Shown here piece by piece: positions 1 to 8,120 of a stretch of 64,000 nucleotides of DNA. The first letter of the stretch is position 1. Each line of letters opens with the position of its first letter. This stretch comes from Saprospiraceae bacterium (GTDB taxonomy: Bacteria; Bacteroidota; Bacteroidia; Chitinophagales; Saprospiraceae), in contig JAHDHL010000003.1 in assembly GCA_020631355.1 (NCBI GenBank), positions 124,001-188,000 on the forward strand, given 5' to 3'. The notes below the pieces were generated by a model. It was not told the origin of the DNA. It ran no database searches and was given only the letters and a program-made list of their open reading frames with translations. The translations under genes and the position numbers were made by a program.

Positions 1-468
1 AGTTTTACCATTATACATAATAAGTCCTCTGACCTCATTTTTGAATATGCTAAATGCTATACTGGAGTTTGATTTTTGACCCTTTATATATCCATGATAG
101 TACACTCCTTGTTCATATTCGAAAGGTTTCTTGCCATCAAGATCTAATGTACTGAATATGGGATTGCCCTTGAATAACTGGTTGCGATGGAGGACAAGTC
201 TCCATGATTCACCATCATCAAATGGAATTTCAAGGAAAAGGACATTGTTTTGTGTTTCCAATAGCTTTTCTGAGACCTTAGGATTGAACTTCAGTAATTG
301 ATAATCTTTTATCAATCCATCCAGTTGCTTCGATTTACCCTCTTGCGTCTCAAAAAGGTTCTGCCCCTTGATAGAGGATGGGATACCGATTAAAAAAGAG
401 AATAATAGGATAAGGAAAAACTGCTTCCCGACTTGGGAATCCAGTCTGTAATTGTGTGTCTGATACAT
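1..468 (-). CDS. Secreted protein, N-terminal part (possible reprolysin-type metalloprotease propeptide)
   Basis: This is the first 156 codons of a minus-strand gene that runs out of the window at base 1. Translation from the ATG at 468-466 gives a short polar start, a hydrophobic segment (about residues 16-31, FFLILLFSFLIGIPSS) and a likely signal-peptidase site near residue 36, so the product is exported. The mature part, with YYHGYIKG followed by S-x-I-A-F-S-I-F and RGLIMYNGKT, resembles the propeptide of reprolysin-like (M12B) zinc proteases that many Bacteroidota secrete by T9SS. That match is from memory and weak. The catalytic region would lie outside the window. The reading frame is open all the way to base 1. 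The upstream gap (469-886) shows no clear promoter box. Confidence 0.6.
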   Translation of the reverse strand, partial: MYQTHNYRLDSQVGKQFFLILLFSFLIGIPSSIKGQNLFETQEGKSKQLDGLIKDYQLLKFNPKVSEKLLETQNNVLFLEIPFDDGESWRLVLHRNQLFKGNPIFSTLDLDGKKPFEYEQGVYYHGYIKGQKSNSSIAFSIFKNEVRGLIMYNGKT

Positions 469-886
469 CTGTTTTGGTATTAATTGTTGAATTTATTGGG
501 AAATAGAGTTAGTGTCATTGTCATGGACAATGATTGGATAATAACTTGTAATAGGATATTATGAGGGTGGGAAATGTAGGATTACTCATTTTCCAGGGTT
601 TATATTTTAAATTAGTTGTTACTACAAAGCTATTAAAATTCATTCATATCCCAAAAAAATGATTCATCATAGTTACAACCTTAGAAATTACCCCTTTTGA
701 ATTCTTTATTAACCCAGATAAGCTTATAACTGAGGACAACGATGTCAGATATTATACTTGGATGATTATCCTAATTGGATTTTTAGTCACAATGCAATGT
801 TTTAAGCAACTCTCTTACATAATTTGAAAGAAATTAGGGTATAGTGTATATTACGTGCATCAATTTCTGCACTAAAACCGTTATAG
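469..886. other. Intergenic region, 418 bp
   Basis: AT-rich stretch between two divergently oriented envelope-protein genes. I see no open frame with coding character and no RNA gene. A small inverted repeat (GTGCA at 855-859, TGCAC at 868-872) lies just before the downstream gene. It is too short to call an operator or a terminator. Confidence 0.5.
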
Positions 887-1399
887 TTGTATAAAATTCA
901 AAAGTCCGTGAAAAGATTTACATACTTACTCTTGGTTTGTTTTGTGGTATTGGGATTATCCAATTGTGTTGATCCACCTGATTACCCGGATGAGCCCATC
1001 ATTGAATTCCAGAACATGAGTAAGAACTTCATGCAGCAAGCTGCCATTGAGGGGGATTCCCTGCTCATCAATTTTAGTTTCACGGATGGGGACGGGAATT
1101 TGGGCTCTAACCCCAATGAAAGTTTCTTGGACGTTTTCCTCACAGACAAACGGGATGGTTTCCTAGCTAACCAGTATAAGATACCCTTTATTCCCCAACA
1201 AGGAGTAGGGAATGGTATTTCTGGGGATATCACAGTTATAGCTTACACCAGCTGTTGCATTACGGAAGTCTTTCCACCATGTTTTGCCACTCCTAGTATT
1301 CCTACCGATACATTGATATATCAAATCCAAATCATGGATAGGGACAGTAATATGAGTAATATCATCGAAACCGACCCTATTATTCTGGGTTGTAACTAA
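887..1399 (+). CDS. Putative lipoprotein of unknown function
   Basis: A 170-residue product if translation starts at the TTG at 887. An in-frame GTG at 908 would give a shorter and equally good lipoprotein signal (KRFTYLLLVCFVVLGLSNC). No ATG lies before the lipobox, so a non-ATG start is required. The lipid-modified cysteine would be Cys27 counted from the TTG. The mature part starts VDPPDYPDEPIIEF, a proline/acid-rich linker typical of Bacteroidota outer-membrane lipoproteins, then has a beta-type sequence with F-T-D-G-D-G-N-L-G and a C-terminal QIMDRDSNMSNIIET. It has no recognised enzyme motif. Its last 20 bases overlap the end of the convergent hemF gene. Confidence 0.7.
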   Translation: MYKIQKSVKRFTYLLLVCFVVLGLSNCVDPPDYPDEPIIEFQNMSKNFMQQAAIEGDSLLINFSFTDGDGNLGSNPNESFLDVFLTDKRDGFLANQYKIPFIPQQGVGNGISGDITVIAYTSCCITEVFPPCFATPSIPTDTLIYQIQIMDRDSNMSNIIETDPIILGCN

Positions 1400-2285
1400 G
1401 CCAATCCATATCCTTAACCAAGTGTTCAAGGGTAAAGGCTTCCTCACTATCTGGTTCGGGTTGGTGGTTGTACTCCCAATTGGCAATGGCCGGAAGGCTC
1501 ATTAATATGGATTCGGTCCTACCATCGGTATCCAGACCAAACTTCGTTCCCTTATCCCATACAAGATTGAACTCAACATATCTACCCCGTCTGATGTGCT
1601 GCCATTTTTTTTGTGTTTCAGAAAATGGCTTATCCATATTATCCGTTAGTAGTTTCAGGTAAATCGGACAGAAAGTATTTCCCACATCCAAGACGTAATC
1701 GAATCTTTGTGTTTTGGTAAAACCATCATTGCTTGACAATCTATCAAAGAAAATCCCACCTATTCCCCGCGTTTCTTTCCTGTGTTTGATATAGAAGTAA
1801 TCATCCGCCCATTTCTTGAATTTGGGATAATATTCCGCTTGATGCTTATCACAGGTTTGTTTCAGCATGGAATGAAAGAAACGGGCTTCATCCGGAACAA
1901 TATAGTGAGGTGTCAAATCAATCCCACCTCCGAACCACCAGACACCATTATCCATTTCAAAATATCGGACATTCATATGGATAATGGGAACCAAGGGGTT
2001 AACAGGATGCAATACGATCGACACACCCGTAGCAAAGAATTGACCTCCATCTATCCCAATGGCTTTTGATATTTTGTCAGGCAATGCACCCTCCACTGCT
2101 GAAAAATTGACTCCACCTTTCTCTATGTGCTTGCCTCTAATGATTCGGGTTCTGCCACCTCCTCCACCAGGTCTTTCCCATAAGTCCTGATGGAACTTCG
2201 CACCATCCACGTTTTCTAGCTGTTCGCATATGTTATCCTGAAGTGCCTTGAATGCCTCTGCTATTTTCTCCTTAGTCAACATCAA
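1380..2285 (-). CDS. hemF: Oxygen-dependent coproporphyrinogen III oxidase
   Basis: A 301-residue protein of normal family length. HemF oxidatively decarboxylates coproporphyrinogen III to protoporphyrinogen IX in the cytoplasm, using O2, in haem synthesis. Visible family signatures are the Gly-rich ERPGGGGGRTRII (about residues 37-49), NFSAVEG, HPVNPLVPIIHMNVRYFE and WWFGGGIDLTPHY in the middle, and RGRYVEFNLVWDKGTKFGL near the C-terminus. The start is ATG ATG, so either the first or second Met can be used. Presence of the aerobic enzyme points to an oxygen-using organism, in line with the superoxide dismutase nearby. The gene stands alone, and its 3' end overlaps the convergent lipoprotein gene by 20 bases. 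Confidence 0.97.
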   Translation of the reverse strand: MMLTKEKIAEAFKALQDNICEQLENVDGAKFHQDLWERPGGGGGRTRIIRGKHIEKGGVNFSAVEGALPDKISKAIGIDGGQFFATGVSIVLHPVNPLVPIIHMNVRYFEMDNGVWWFGGGIDLTPHYIVPDEARFFHSMLKQTCDKHQAEYYPKFKKWADDYFYIKHRKETRGIGGIFFDRLSSNDGFTKTQRFDYVLDVGNTFCPIYLKLLTDNMDKPFSETQKKWQHIRRGRYVEFNLVWDKGTKFGLDTDGRTESILMSLPAIANWEYNHQPEPDSEEAFTLEHLVKDMDWLSYNPE

Positions 2286-2402
2286 TCAGATTGGTTTATA
2301 TGGTTCTGTGCCAATATACTTACCGGAAATAATCCATTCGTATAAAATGAGACAATTATTTCCTTAGGTATTATCTTGCGTACAAAGATAAAGAATATCA
2401 AA

Positions 2403-3290
2403 ATGGCTATCATACCAAACCTTTCTTTTCGATTTTATGGAATGATTCTATTTTGCCTTGCGATGATGCTCATCACTGCCTGCCAGGGAAATGGTAGACA
2501 GGAAGTCGTAGGGCCATCAGATGGGCAGGAAGTAATAGGTATGGATTCCATGGATATTGAACAAGCCATATCGGATGGTCTCGATTATCTGGAACGCCAA
2601 GGCGACAGTATAGATCCGCTATTATTCCCTATTCTGGACTATATGAATCTTGCTTATGAGGTAGAGCGAAGCTGGCCTTATCAAGATGCAATAGAACTTA
2701 GAAAAAGAGATAGTAATTATTACCAATATCCCATGATAAGGTGTTATCTGGGTTATAAACCCTACAATGGTATCAATGAGAAAGATATTGAAGCAATACC
2801 TGAACGAACCAGAGGTTTGGTTCATGGATATCTGTGTGAATCTTTCCCGATTGGTGAGGATTATCTTTTTGACTACACCAGCACCATTGCTAAGGATAGC
2901 TTAGGATACGGCCTCACTCATGCGATACTGATGCTACAATGGATGGAGGACAAGAATTGTGTAACCAACAGAGAAAAAGTCATCCGTTTAAAGGAAGAAT
3001 ACTCTAGGCACCTGCAAAGCATCATTCACAAAAATCAGGCACTTACCGATTTAAGAACAGAGGCAATGGCCATTGCATTCTATACCCAACAGGATTACCT
3101 TGTGGAACAACATCATATACAAGAAGTATTGGATTTCCAAGATTCATCCGGTGGTTGGTTAGGAACCAGGGTAACCCACCACATTGGCAACCATCACTTT
3201 ACAACTTTGGCCGTTTGGGTTCTTAGTGCTTATCAGCACAGGAATAAGGAACATCAGCCTTGGCGGAACCAATTATTGAATCAAGAATAG
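2403..3290 (+). CDS. Putative lipoprotein with alpha-helical (terpenoid-cyclase-like?) body
   Basis: I chose the ATG at 2403. An upstream TTG at 2376 would add nine residues before the signal. From 2403 the product is 295 residues with hydrophobic segment MILFCLAMMLITAC and a lipobox cysteine at residue 27. An acidic linker follows (SDGQEVIGMDSMDIEQAISDGLDYLERQ). The body is helix-rich, and the C-terminal DSSGGWLG...HHFTTLAVWVLSAY resembles the repeated QDxxGGW motif of squalene/hopene-cyclase and prenyltransferase-type helical barrels. That similarity suggests a fold only; the catalytic DxDD motif is not seen. Function unknown. The stop lies three bases from the convergent gene's stop. Confidence 0.7.
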   Translation: MAIIPNLSFRFYGMILFCLAMMLITACQGNGRQEVVGPSDGQEVIGMDSMDIEQAISDGLDYLERQGDSIDPLLFPILDYMNLAYEVERSWPYQDAIELRKRDSNYYQYPMIRCYLGYKPYNGINEKDIEAIPERTRGLVHGYLCESFPIGEDYLFDYTSTIAKDSLGYGLTHAILMLQWMEDKNCVTNREKVIRLKEEYSRHLQSIIHKNQALTDLRTEAMAIAFYTQQDYLVEQHHIQEVLDFQDSSGGWLGTRVTHHIGNHHFTTLAVWVLSAYQHRNKEHQPWRNQLLNQE

Positions 3291-3293
3291 TAA

Positions 3294-4499
3294 TTACCTC
3301 ATGAAATTAACGGGAGGTGAAAGGGAAGAAATCGTAACAGAGGAAGTCCCCGTACATCCAAAACTATCCGTTACCTCAACAGTATAAGTTCCTGCACTGG
3401 ATATGGATATGGAGGGGGTCATCTCCGTATTCGACCATTCATAAGCATCAAAACCAGTTGAGGCATCCAAAGAAATACTACCATTCGTACAAAGGGTTCC
3501 GGAGGGCGAGATGCTAGGATTGGGTTCCGCATCCACCACAACCATTACCTCATCAATGGAAGTACAGGAAGTGGCATCCGTAACGGTTACGGTATAAGTC
3601 GTGGTCGCAACGGGTGAAACAGTCGTCGAAGCCGTCATATCACCTGTGCTCCAAACATATGAAACACCTCCTGATGCGGTTAAAGTGGTACTTGTATTGC
3701 TATCTCCCACACAGTAACCCACATCTGCACCTGCATCAGCAAAAGATGCGGGCATACAATTGTTATTCATTCCATTAATCCAAGCAGCATTAGCGGCGTT
3801 ATTAGGTGCTCCCGGAGTTTCCTGTGTGGATGTAGAACCAATAGACCAATTGGTCGTTAGACTGGGATCATCATCTATGTTGTTTGACATGTAGAATACA
3901 TCACCTGAAGCACTTCCGGCAAAGTAGATGATGGTATTACTAGTATTATTCCCCCAACTTACCGCATGATGCGGTTGTGTGAGATTGGATGGAGAAACCG
4001 TTTGGTAACTATCCCCTCCATTCCGCATAATCACGCCATTCCAATTGCCTCCAAGTGCATAAGGTCCCAAAAAATTAGGATTAGATAGATTCGGGACGTT
4101 GGAATTCCTTTCCAACAAAATGGAGCTGTAAGGTAAAACGTAAACGCAATCATTATTAGCATCCGTCTCATCCTGTGGTGGAAGATTCGGATTGATATCA
4201 CTATTGTTATACAATACAATCAAAGAGCCCGGCTTCACACAAGACCATTGGCTTGTATTCCTGAACCGGATATGACCGTTGGCAATACCTGTTCCTGACC
4301 CCGCAGCGAACCATCCGTTATTGTCATCTACAATCCAATTTCGGATATCTACGCATTCCGTAGGACAACCGGTCGAACCCAAAACCAATAATTCGGTGTA
4401 TTCCTTATTGTTGGAACCTTGCGAAACCTCGTTGATTACTAGCTGTGCAGAAAGGCACATAGGTAGTAAAAATGATATGGAAAGAAGTAGCAGTCTCAA
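3294..4499 (-). CDS. Secreted lamin-tail-like protein with Ig-like repeats, no sorting signal
   Basis: A 401-residue exported protein. The signal peptide is residues 1-18 (MRLLLLSISFLLPMCLSA). Residues about 19-240 start with LVINEVSQGSNNKEYTEL, a lamin-tail-domain pattern (NEVs.G..n.EytEL) common in Bacteroidota surface proteins. Two short PKD/Ig-like modules follow, each with G-Y-x-W-S-T/N-x-x-M-T and T-Y-T-V-x-V-T-D-x-x-x-C-T. Such proteins normally end in a T9SS C-terminal sorting domain. This one stops abruptly after SLSPPVNFMR, three bases from the convergent lipoprotein gene, so it may have lost its tail. Its function is not predictable. A TAnnTTTG box lies upstream on this strand. Confidence 0.75.
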   Translation of the reverse strand: MRLLLLSISFLLPMCLSAQLVINEVSQGSNNKEYTELLVLGSTGCPTECVDIRNWIVDDNNGWFAAGSGTGIANGHIRFRNTSQWSCVKPGSLIVLYNNSDINPNLPPQDETDANNDCVYVLPYSSILLERNSNVPNLSNPNFLGPYALGGNWNGVIMRNGGDSYQTVSPSNLTQPHHAVSWGNNTSNTIIYFAGSASGDVFYMSNNIDDDPSLTTNWSIGSTSTQETPGAPNNAANAAWINGMNNNCMPASFADAGADVGYCVGDSNTSTTLTASGGVSYVWSTGDMTASTTVSPVATTTYTVTVTDATSCTSIDEVMVVVDAEPNPSISPSGTLCTNGSISLDASTGFDAYEWSNTEMTPSISISSAGTYTVEVTDSFGCTGTSSVTISSLSPPVNFMR

Positions 4500-4522
4500 T
4501 GTCGTATCATTTGTGTGGTATA

Positions 4523-4530
4523 CAAATTTA
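4523..4530 (-). promoter_or_regulatory. Candidate -7 box for the lamin-tail-like gene
   Basis: The minus strand reads TAAATTTG, matching the Bacteroidota -7 consensus TAnnTTTG, 24 bases before the gene's ATG. The -33 element is weak (an ATTG about 22 bases further upstream). Confidence 0.4.
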
Positions 4531-4737
4531 ATCCAAAGGTTTGGACATCATGCAATTGTAGCATTATTTTAACCTAAAATTGGTTTGGTTTGATGAATGG
4601 ATTACCAAAGTACTCTTTATCCGTTCATCCGTACACCTAAGGATTAGATGTAAAAAATGGGTCAGGGTTGGAACTTAAAGTCTGATATCTTCGTTTTTAG
4701 ATTGTACATTATCATGTAACAAGAAAATTCATACATC

Positions 4738-4794
4738 ATGCGTCTTCTAGTAACATATCAAATCATTAAGACCGCTCGTGTCGCTTTCCTCTAG
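4738..4794 (+). CDS. Possible leader peptide (18 codons)
   Basis: ATG at 4738 followed by 17 sense codons and TAG gives MRLLVTYQIIKTARVAFL. A small GGTGG/CCACC hairpin begins six bases after the stop. The arrangement of short peptide then hairpin resembles an attenuation leader, but the downstream gene starts about 180 bases later and there is no run of a single regulatory codon. It could equally be a chance ORF. No recognised family. Confidence 0.25.
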   Translation: MRLLVTYQIIKTARVAFL

Positions 4795-4976
4795 TATGAG
4801 GTGGTGTCTTTCCACCATTCACTTTCGTATTAGGGTTGTTCACAATTATATAATAGGATTACTGATGTGATAAGATTCTGATCCATTAGAACTTGCCACT
4901 TTCCTATCCTTGTGCCAACCCATCATATTTACAATGTATCATTTCAATTAGGTACAATTACTTTTTAATTTGCATT

Positions 4977-6386
4977 ATGTCAAGATTAAAGATTAGAGGT
5001 AATGATTTGAAGACCATAGGTATCACTTCCGGACCCTTGGCCGGATTGGCGGTAGCTATTGCAAAGAAGCATTACAGAAAAGAGGATTATGATAGATTCC
5101 TCAATGAAATAAAAATCGTAACCCAAAAGCCCGAGGATTTTATAGATAATGTTGTGTGGGAATCCTATGCCCAAAAATTAATGGACCAAAAAATCGTCGA
5201 GGAACGTTTCGAGGAGATTTCCCTGAATGAGGAACCTGTTCCATATAAGATATGGGGAGCCAAATCCATAGAGAATGGCGCGCTGAACCAGATGGATATT
5301 GCAGTACATTTACCTGTGTGTCATTCAGGTGCATTAATGGCAGATGCCCATCAGGGTTATGGTCTTCCCATTGGTGGTGTCTTGGGTGTGGAGAATGCCG
5401 TTATCCCGTATGGTGTGGGAATGGATATTGGTTGTAGGATGTGTCTTTCTGTTTACCCCCTTTCAGAGGGCTATCTCAAGGAACATGCCTACAATCTTAA
5501 GGAGATGGTTAAGATGAATTCCAGATTCGGAAAGAATCTTTTTGATTCACCTAACGACTCTGAAGTGTTGGATAGAAAGGAATTCAAGGAAATCCAAATC
5601 GTTCGTAAGCTAAAGGACAAGGCTTACAGACAGATGGGTACTTCAGGTTCCGGTAATCATTTTGTAGAATTCGGAATCACTGAAATCCTCGACCCTGACA
5701 ATGATATGGGATTGAATACCGGCAAATACCTTTCCTTATTGACCCATTCGGGTTCAAGGGGATTGGGTGCCAATATTGCACAGCATTATACCCAAGTAGC
5801 TATGCAACGCACCCGATTGCCGAAACATGCCAAGAATTTGGCTTGGTTGAGTCTGGATACCCAGGAGGGAATGGAATACTGGTTGGCTATGAACCTGGCG
5901 GGGGATTATGCCTCCGCTTGCCATCATGACATCCATCAGAGAATCGGTCAGGCTTTGGGCGTGGAAGCACTTTCTGTGGTCGAGAATCACCATAACTTTG
6001 CTTGGAAAGAAATCGCTCCGGATGGTACCGAACTGATCGTACACCGAAAAGGTGCTACTCCTGCCAAAAAAGGCGAATTAGGAGTAATACCCGGTTCGAT
6101 GACTGCTCCGGGCTTTATCGTAAGAGGTAAGGGAAATCCTTTGTCATTGAATTCTGCATCACACGGTGCCGGTAGGCAGATGAGTCGCAAAAAGGCTCGG
6201 GAGTCCATGACCAAGAAAACAATGAGACAGGTACTTTCCAAAGCGGGGGTAACACTCATTGGAGGTGGTTTGGATGAATCACCCCATGCTTATAAGGATA
6301 TTCATCAGGTGATGAAAAGCCAGACCGACCTGGTCGATGTGTTAGGAACATTCATGCCTAGGATTGTCCGGATGGATAAGGGATAA
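4977..6386 (+). CDS. RtcB-family RNA ligase
   Basis: I start the gene at the ATG at 4977 (469 residues). A longer open frame reaches back to 4893 from a non-ATG codon, but its extra 28 residues look non-native. RtcB joins RNA 2',3'-cyclic phosphate (or 3'-phosphate) ends to 5'-OH ends using GTP and Mn2+. Family motifs are ADAHQGYGLPIGGVL (about 122-136), the metal-binding VGMDIGCRM (Asp150, Cys153), HSGSRGLG, ENHHNFAWKE, VHRKGATPA, GSMTAPGFIVRG and SASHGAGR, whose His (about 396) is the expected guanylylated residue. All key residues seem present, so it should be active. No archease or RtcR-type regulator is adjacent, and two small membrane-protein genes follow a strong hairpin. It may serve RNA repair rather than tRNA splicing (inference). 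Confidence 0.93.
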   Translation: MSRLKIRGNDLKTIGITSGPLAGLAVAIAKKHYRKEDYDRFLNEIKIVTQKPEDFIDNVVWESYAQKLMDQKIVEERFEEISLNEEPVPYKIWGAKSIENGALNQMDIAVHLPVCHSGALMADAHQGYGLPIGGVLGVENAVIPYGVGMDIGCRMCLSVYPLSEGYLKEHAYNLKEMVKMNSRFGKNLFDSPNDSEVLDRKEFKEIQIVRKLKDKAYRQMGTSGSGNHFVEFGITEILDPDNDMGLNTGKYLSLLTHSGSRGLGANIAQHYTQVAMQRTRLPKHAKNLAWLSLDTQEGMEYWLAMNLAGDYASACHHDIHQRIGQALGVEALSVVENHHNFAWKEIAPDGTELIVHRKGATPAKKGELGVIPGSMTAPGFIVRGKGNPLSLNSASHGAGRQMSRKKARESMTKKTMRQVLSKAGVTLIGGGLDESPHAYKDIHQVMKSQTDLVDVLGTFMPRIVRMDKG

Positions 6387-6393
6387 AATGACT

Positions 6394-6425
6394 CGGCGTC
6401 TTGCATCGAATGGTGCAAGACGCTG
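6394..6425 (+). terminator. Hairpin terminator after the RtcB gene
   Basis: GCGTCTTGCA at 6396-6405 pairs with TGCAAGACGC at 6414-6423, a perfect 10-bp stem extended by a G-U and a C-G pair, with an 8-base loop. There is no T-tract, so it may instead stabilise the 3' end. It separates the ligase from the membrane-protein pair. Confidence 0.6.
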
Positions 6426-6512
6426 TATTCCCTAATCCAAACAGGCATTTGACTTTAATAATCATTATATTGTTATTCATGTTAAGTCTTTAATCCCAAC
6501 CAACAATGATTT

Positions 6513-6989
6513 ATGACCTTGATTAAGTTTAGTGGATCCATTGATATTACGAGAACAGCCTATTTTGGTATTTTAGCCATAGGGAATATGCTGAACTTAA
6601 TCCTCTACTCTTTCTTGGCATGGGAACTCGACCCCATGCACATATTGATCTACTTCGCAATCATATTGTTTACAGGTTTTATTTTCTTTCCGCATTTCAT
6701 ACTACATAACCTAGTCGTTGTATTATCCTATCGCTTATCGACAAGCGCCCGGATACTTTACCTGTATCTTGGTTCGCTTTCTTTTTTACTGACTTTGACC
6801 TACTCGCTACTATTGGCCAATGCCATAGGGTTAAACATGAAAATGTATGCTTGGATATATTCAATAGTCTATGCTATCTGTTCCTGTTTGTTTACGCTTA
6901 GGGCATCTATGGATTATAATAAGAGGGAAAAGCCAAAATTAAAAGTTTACAGTGATGCCCAAATCTTGGATAAAATCGATTCTGTATGA
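6513..6989 (+). CDS. Small integral membrane protein (first of a related pair)
   Basis: A 158-residue protein with about four transmembrane helices (near residues 14-37, 43-66, 84-108 and 112-132) and a short charged cytoplasmic-type tail ending VYSDAQILDKIDSV. No conserved enzyme motif is visible and I do not recognise the family. The gene overlaps the next one by four bases (ATGA), which indicates translational coupling. Both proteins share the helix layout, a loop of similar position (HNLVVVLSYRLSTSARILYLYL here) and an acidic C-terminal motif, so they are probably paralogues working as a pair. Confidence 0.75.
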   Translation: MTLIKFSGSIDITRTAYFGILAIGNMLNLILYSFLAWELDPMHILIYFAIILFTGFIFFPHFILHNLVVVLSYRLSTSARILYLYLGSLSFLLTLTYSLLLANAIGLNMKMYAWIYSIVYAICSCLFTLRASMDYNKREKPKLKVYSDAQILDKIDSV

Positions 6990-7468
6990 AGCCATCGAGT
7001 ATTGAGAGGAGCATTAGGATTTATATATATACTATTCTTTTAGGAACCCTCTTGACCAGCATTATCCTAGCCTTATTAATGGGTAATATCCTAGCATTTC
7101 TGTCTTTCTTTATCTTCGGTACGATTACTACCGGCTTACTGAGCATTCCCAATATTATCATAATAAATTATGGGCTAAAATTCATTTATAGTAATGCCTA
7201 CCAATTTAGCAAAAGGTATACATATCTATTTTTTCTTTGGTTGATCTGCAATGTTATACCGCTGTTGATATTCTTTATATTTCTAGATAGCAGAATCATT
7301 TATTCCATAGATGATATTCTGGTATTTATTGCATTGAGTACAATATATATCCTAGCATCCTTGTATTTCATATTTATGGTAAATCGAAATGCGGACAAGA
7401 AGCATCCACCAGTATTTGCAGATGATGAGAGGATTTATGATGAAGAAATACTTGACAATGACTTGTAA
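6986..7468 (+). CDS. Small integral membrane protein (second of a related pair)
   Basis: A 160-residue protein with about four transmembrane helices (near residues 10-33, 35-57, 76-98 and 107-129) and an acidic tail (VFADDERIYDEEILDNDL) resembling the tail of its upstream neighbour. The ATG overlaps the neighbour's TGA, so the two are co-translated. The sequence is very rich in Ile and Phe. No domain recognised. The gene ends 11 bases before the stop of the convergent exonuclease gene, with no hairpin between them. Confidence 0.75.
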   Translation: MKPSSIERSIRIYIYTILLGTLLTSIILALLMGNILAFLSFFIFGTITTGLLSIPNIIIINYGLKFIYSNAYQFSKRYTYLFFLWLICNVIPLLIFFIFLDSRIIYSIDDILVFIALSTIYILASLYFIFMVNRNADKKHPPVFADDERIYDEEILDNDL

Positions 7469-7479
7469 CTAATTCAATT

Positions 7480-8025
7480 CTAGAACATCCATTCGTCCAG
7501 ATACTCCGCAAAAATCTTGGACAGGTTATAAGCATCAGAGATAGCCCTGTGATGGATACCCTCAAATTCGAATCCATTCTTTTCAACGGCTTTTTTGAGT
7601 CCGTAGGGCTTAGGGAGTTTCTTGAGTTGTTTGTATTGCCATTTGAGGTCGATGTGTTCCTTGGCCCAATCACTCTCTAGATGATGCAATTCACAATCAT
7701 GCACCAGCATTTTCTTATCAAAGGCACCCCATGAGCAAAGGAGGTAATCATCCCCATCATATAGGCCCATCCAATCCTTGAATTCATCAATTACGATATC
7801 GAATGTCTTGGCCCTATCGATATCATTCTGTTCGATGGAGGTTAATTCCCTACAATACGGGGATAATAAGGGATTGAGGATAGGTTTGACGAATCTGTTG
7901 TATTCCCCTGTAATCTCGCCATAACCATTCATACGGATGGCACCTATTTCAATGATTTCACTGGCCTTACCCATGGAACTTCCGTTCCAACAAGTTGCTT
8001 CCAAGTCAAATACAATGAAATTCAT
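7480..8025 (-). CDS. DEDDh 3'-5' exonuclease, KapD/ERI-1-like
   Basis: A 181-residue single-domain exonuclease. The DEDDh catalytic set is visible: Asp7 and Glu9 in FIVFDLEAT, Asp103 in CSWGAFDKKML, and His159 with Asp164 in HHRAISDAYNL. The residue after the first motif (T-C-W) and overall length fit the KapD / ERI-1 / snipper branch, which trims RNA 3' ends, rather than DNA polymerase epsilon. The substrate cannot be told from sequence. It lies just after the superoxide dismutase gene on the same strand (95-base gap) and its 3' end faces the membrane-protein pair. Confidence 0.88.
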   Translation of the reverse strand: MNFIVFDLEATCWNGSSMGKASEIIEIGAIRMNGYGEITGEYNRFVKPILNPLLSPYCRELTSIEQNDIDRAKTFDIVIDEFKDWMGLYDGDDYLLCSWGAFDKKMLVHDCELHHLESDWAKEHIDLKWQYKQLKKLPKPYGLKKAVEKNGFEFEGIHHRAISDAYNLSKIFAEYLDEWMF

Positions 8026-8120
8026 CCTGTGTATATTTATGAAAAAACAGACCTCCTACCACTAAGGGAGGAGATCTGTAGATATATTGTTCAAATAAAT
8101 GCCTTGTTCAGGTATTTAGA

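Larger units (their letters stand above)
4500..4976. other. Long leader / intergenic region before the RtcB gene
   Basis: This 477-bp divergent gap holds the minus-strand -7 box at 4523-4530, an 18-codon micro-ORF at 4738-4794, a small hairpin at 4800-4816 (GGTGG, 7-base loop, CCACC), and a TATCCTTG box near 4904-4911 that could serve the RtcB gene. I see no other coding signal. Confidence 0.4.

Noticed and set aside
855-872. Inverted repeat GTGCA-N8-TGCAC as an operator
   Set aside because: A five-base stem with AT-rich flanks is expected by chance. No second copy or known site is present.
4893-4976. Upstream extension of the RtcB gene (28 extra residues)
   Set aside because: It needs a non-ATG start and the residues are Cys/Tyr-rich and unlike the family. 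The ATG at 4977 gives the normal family start.
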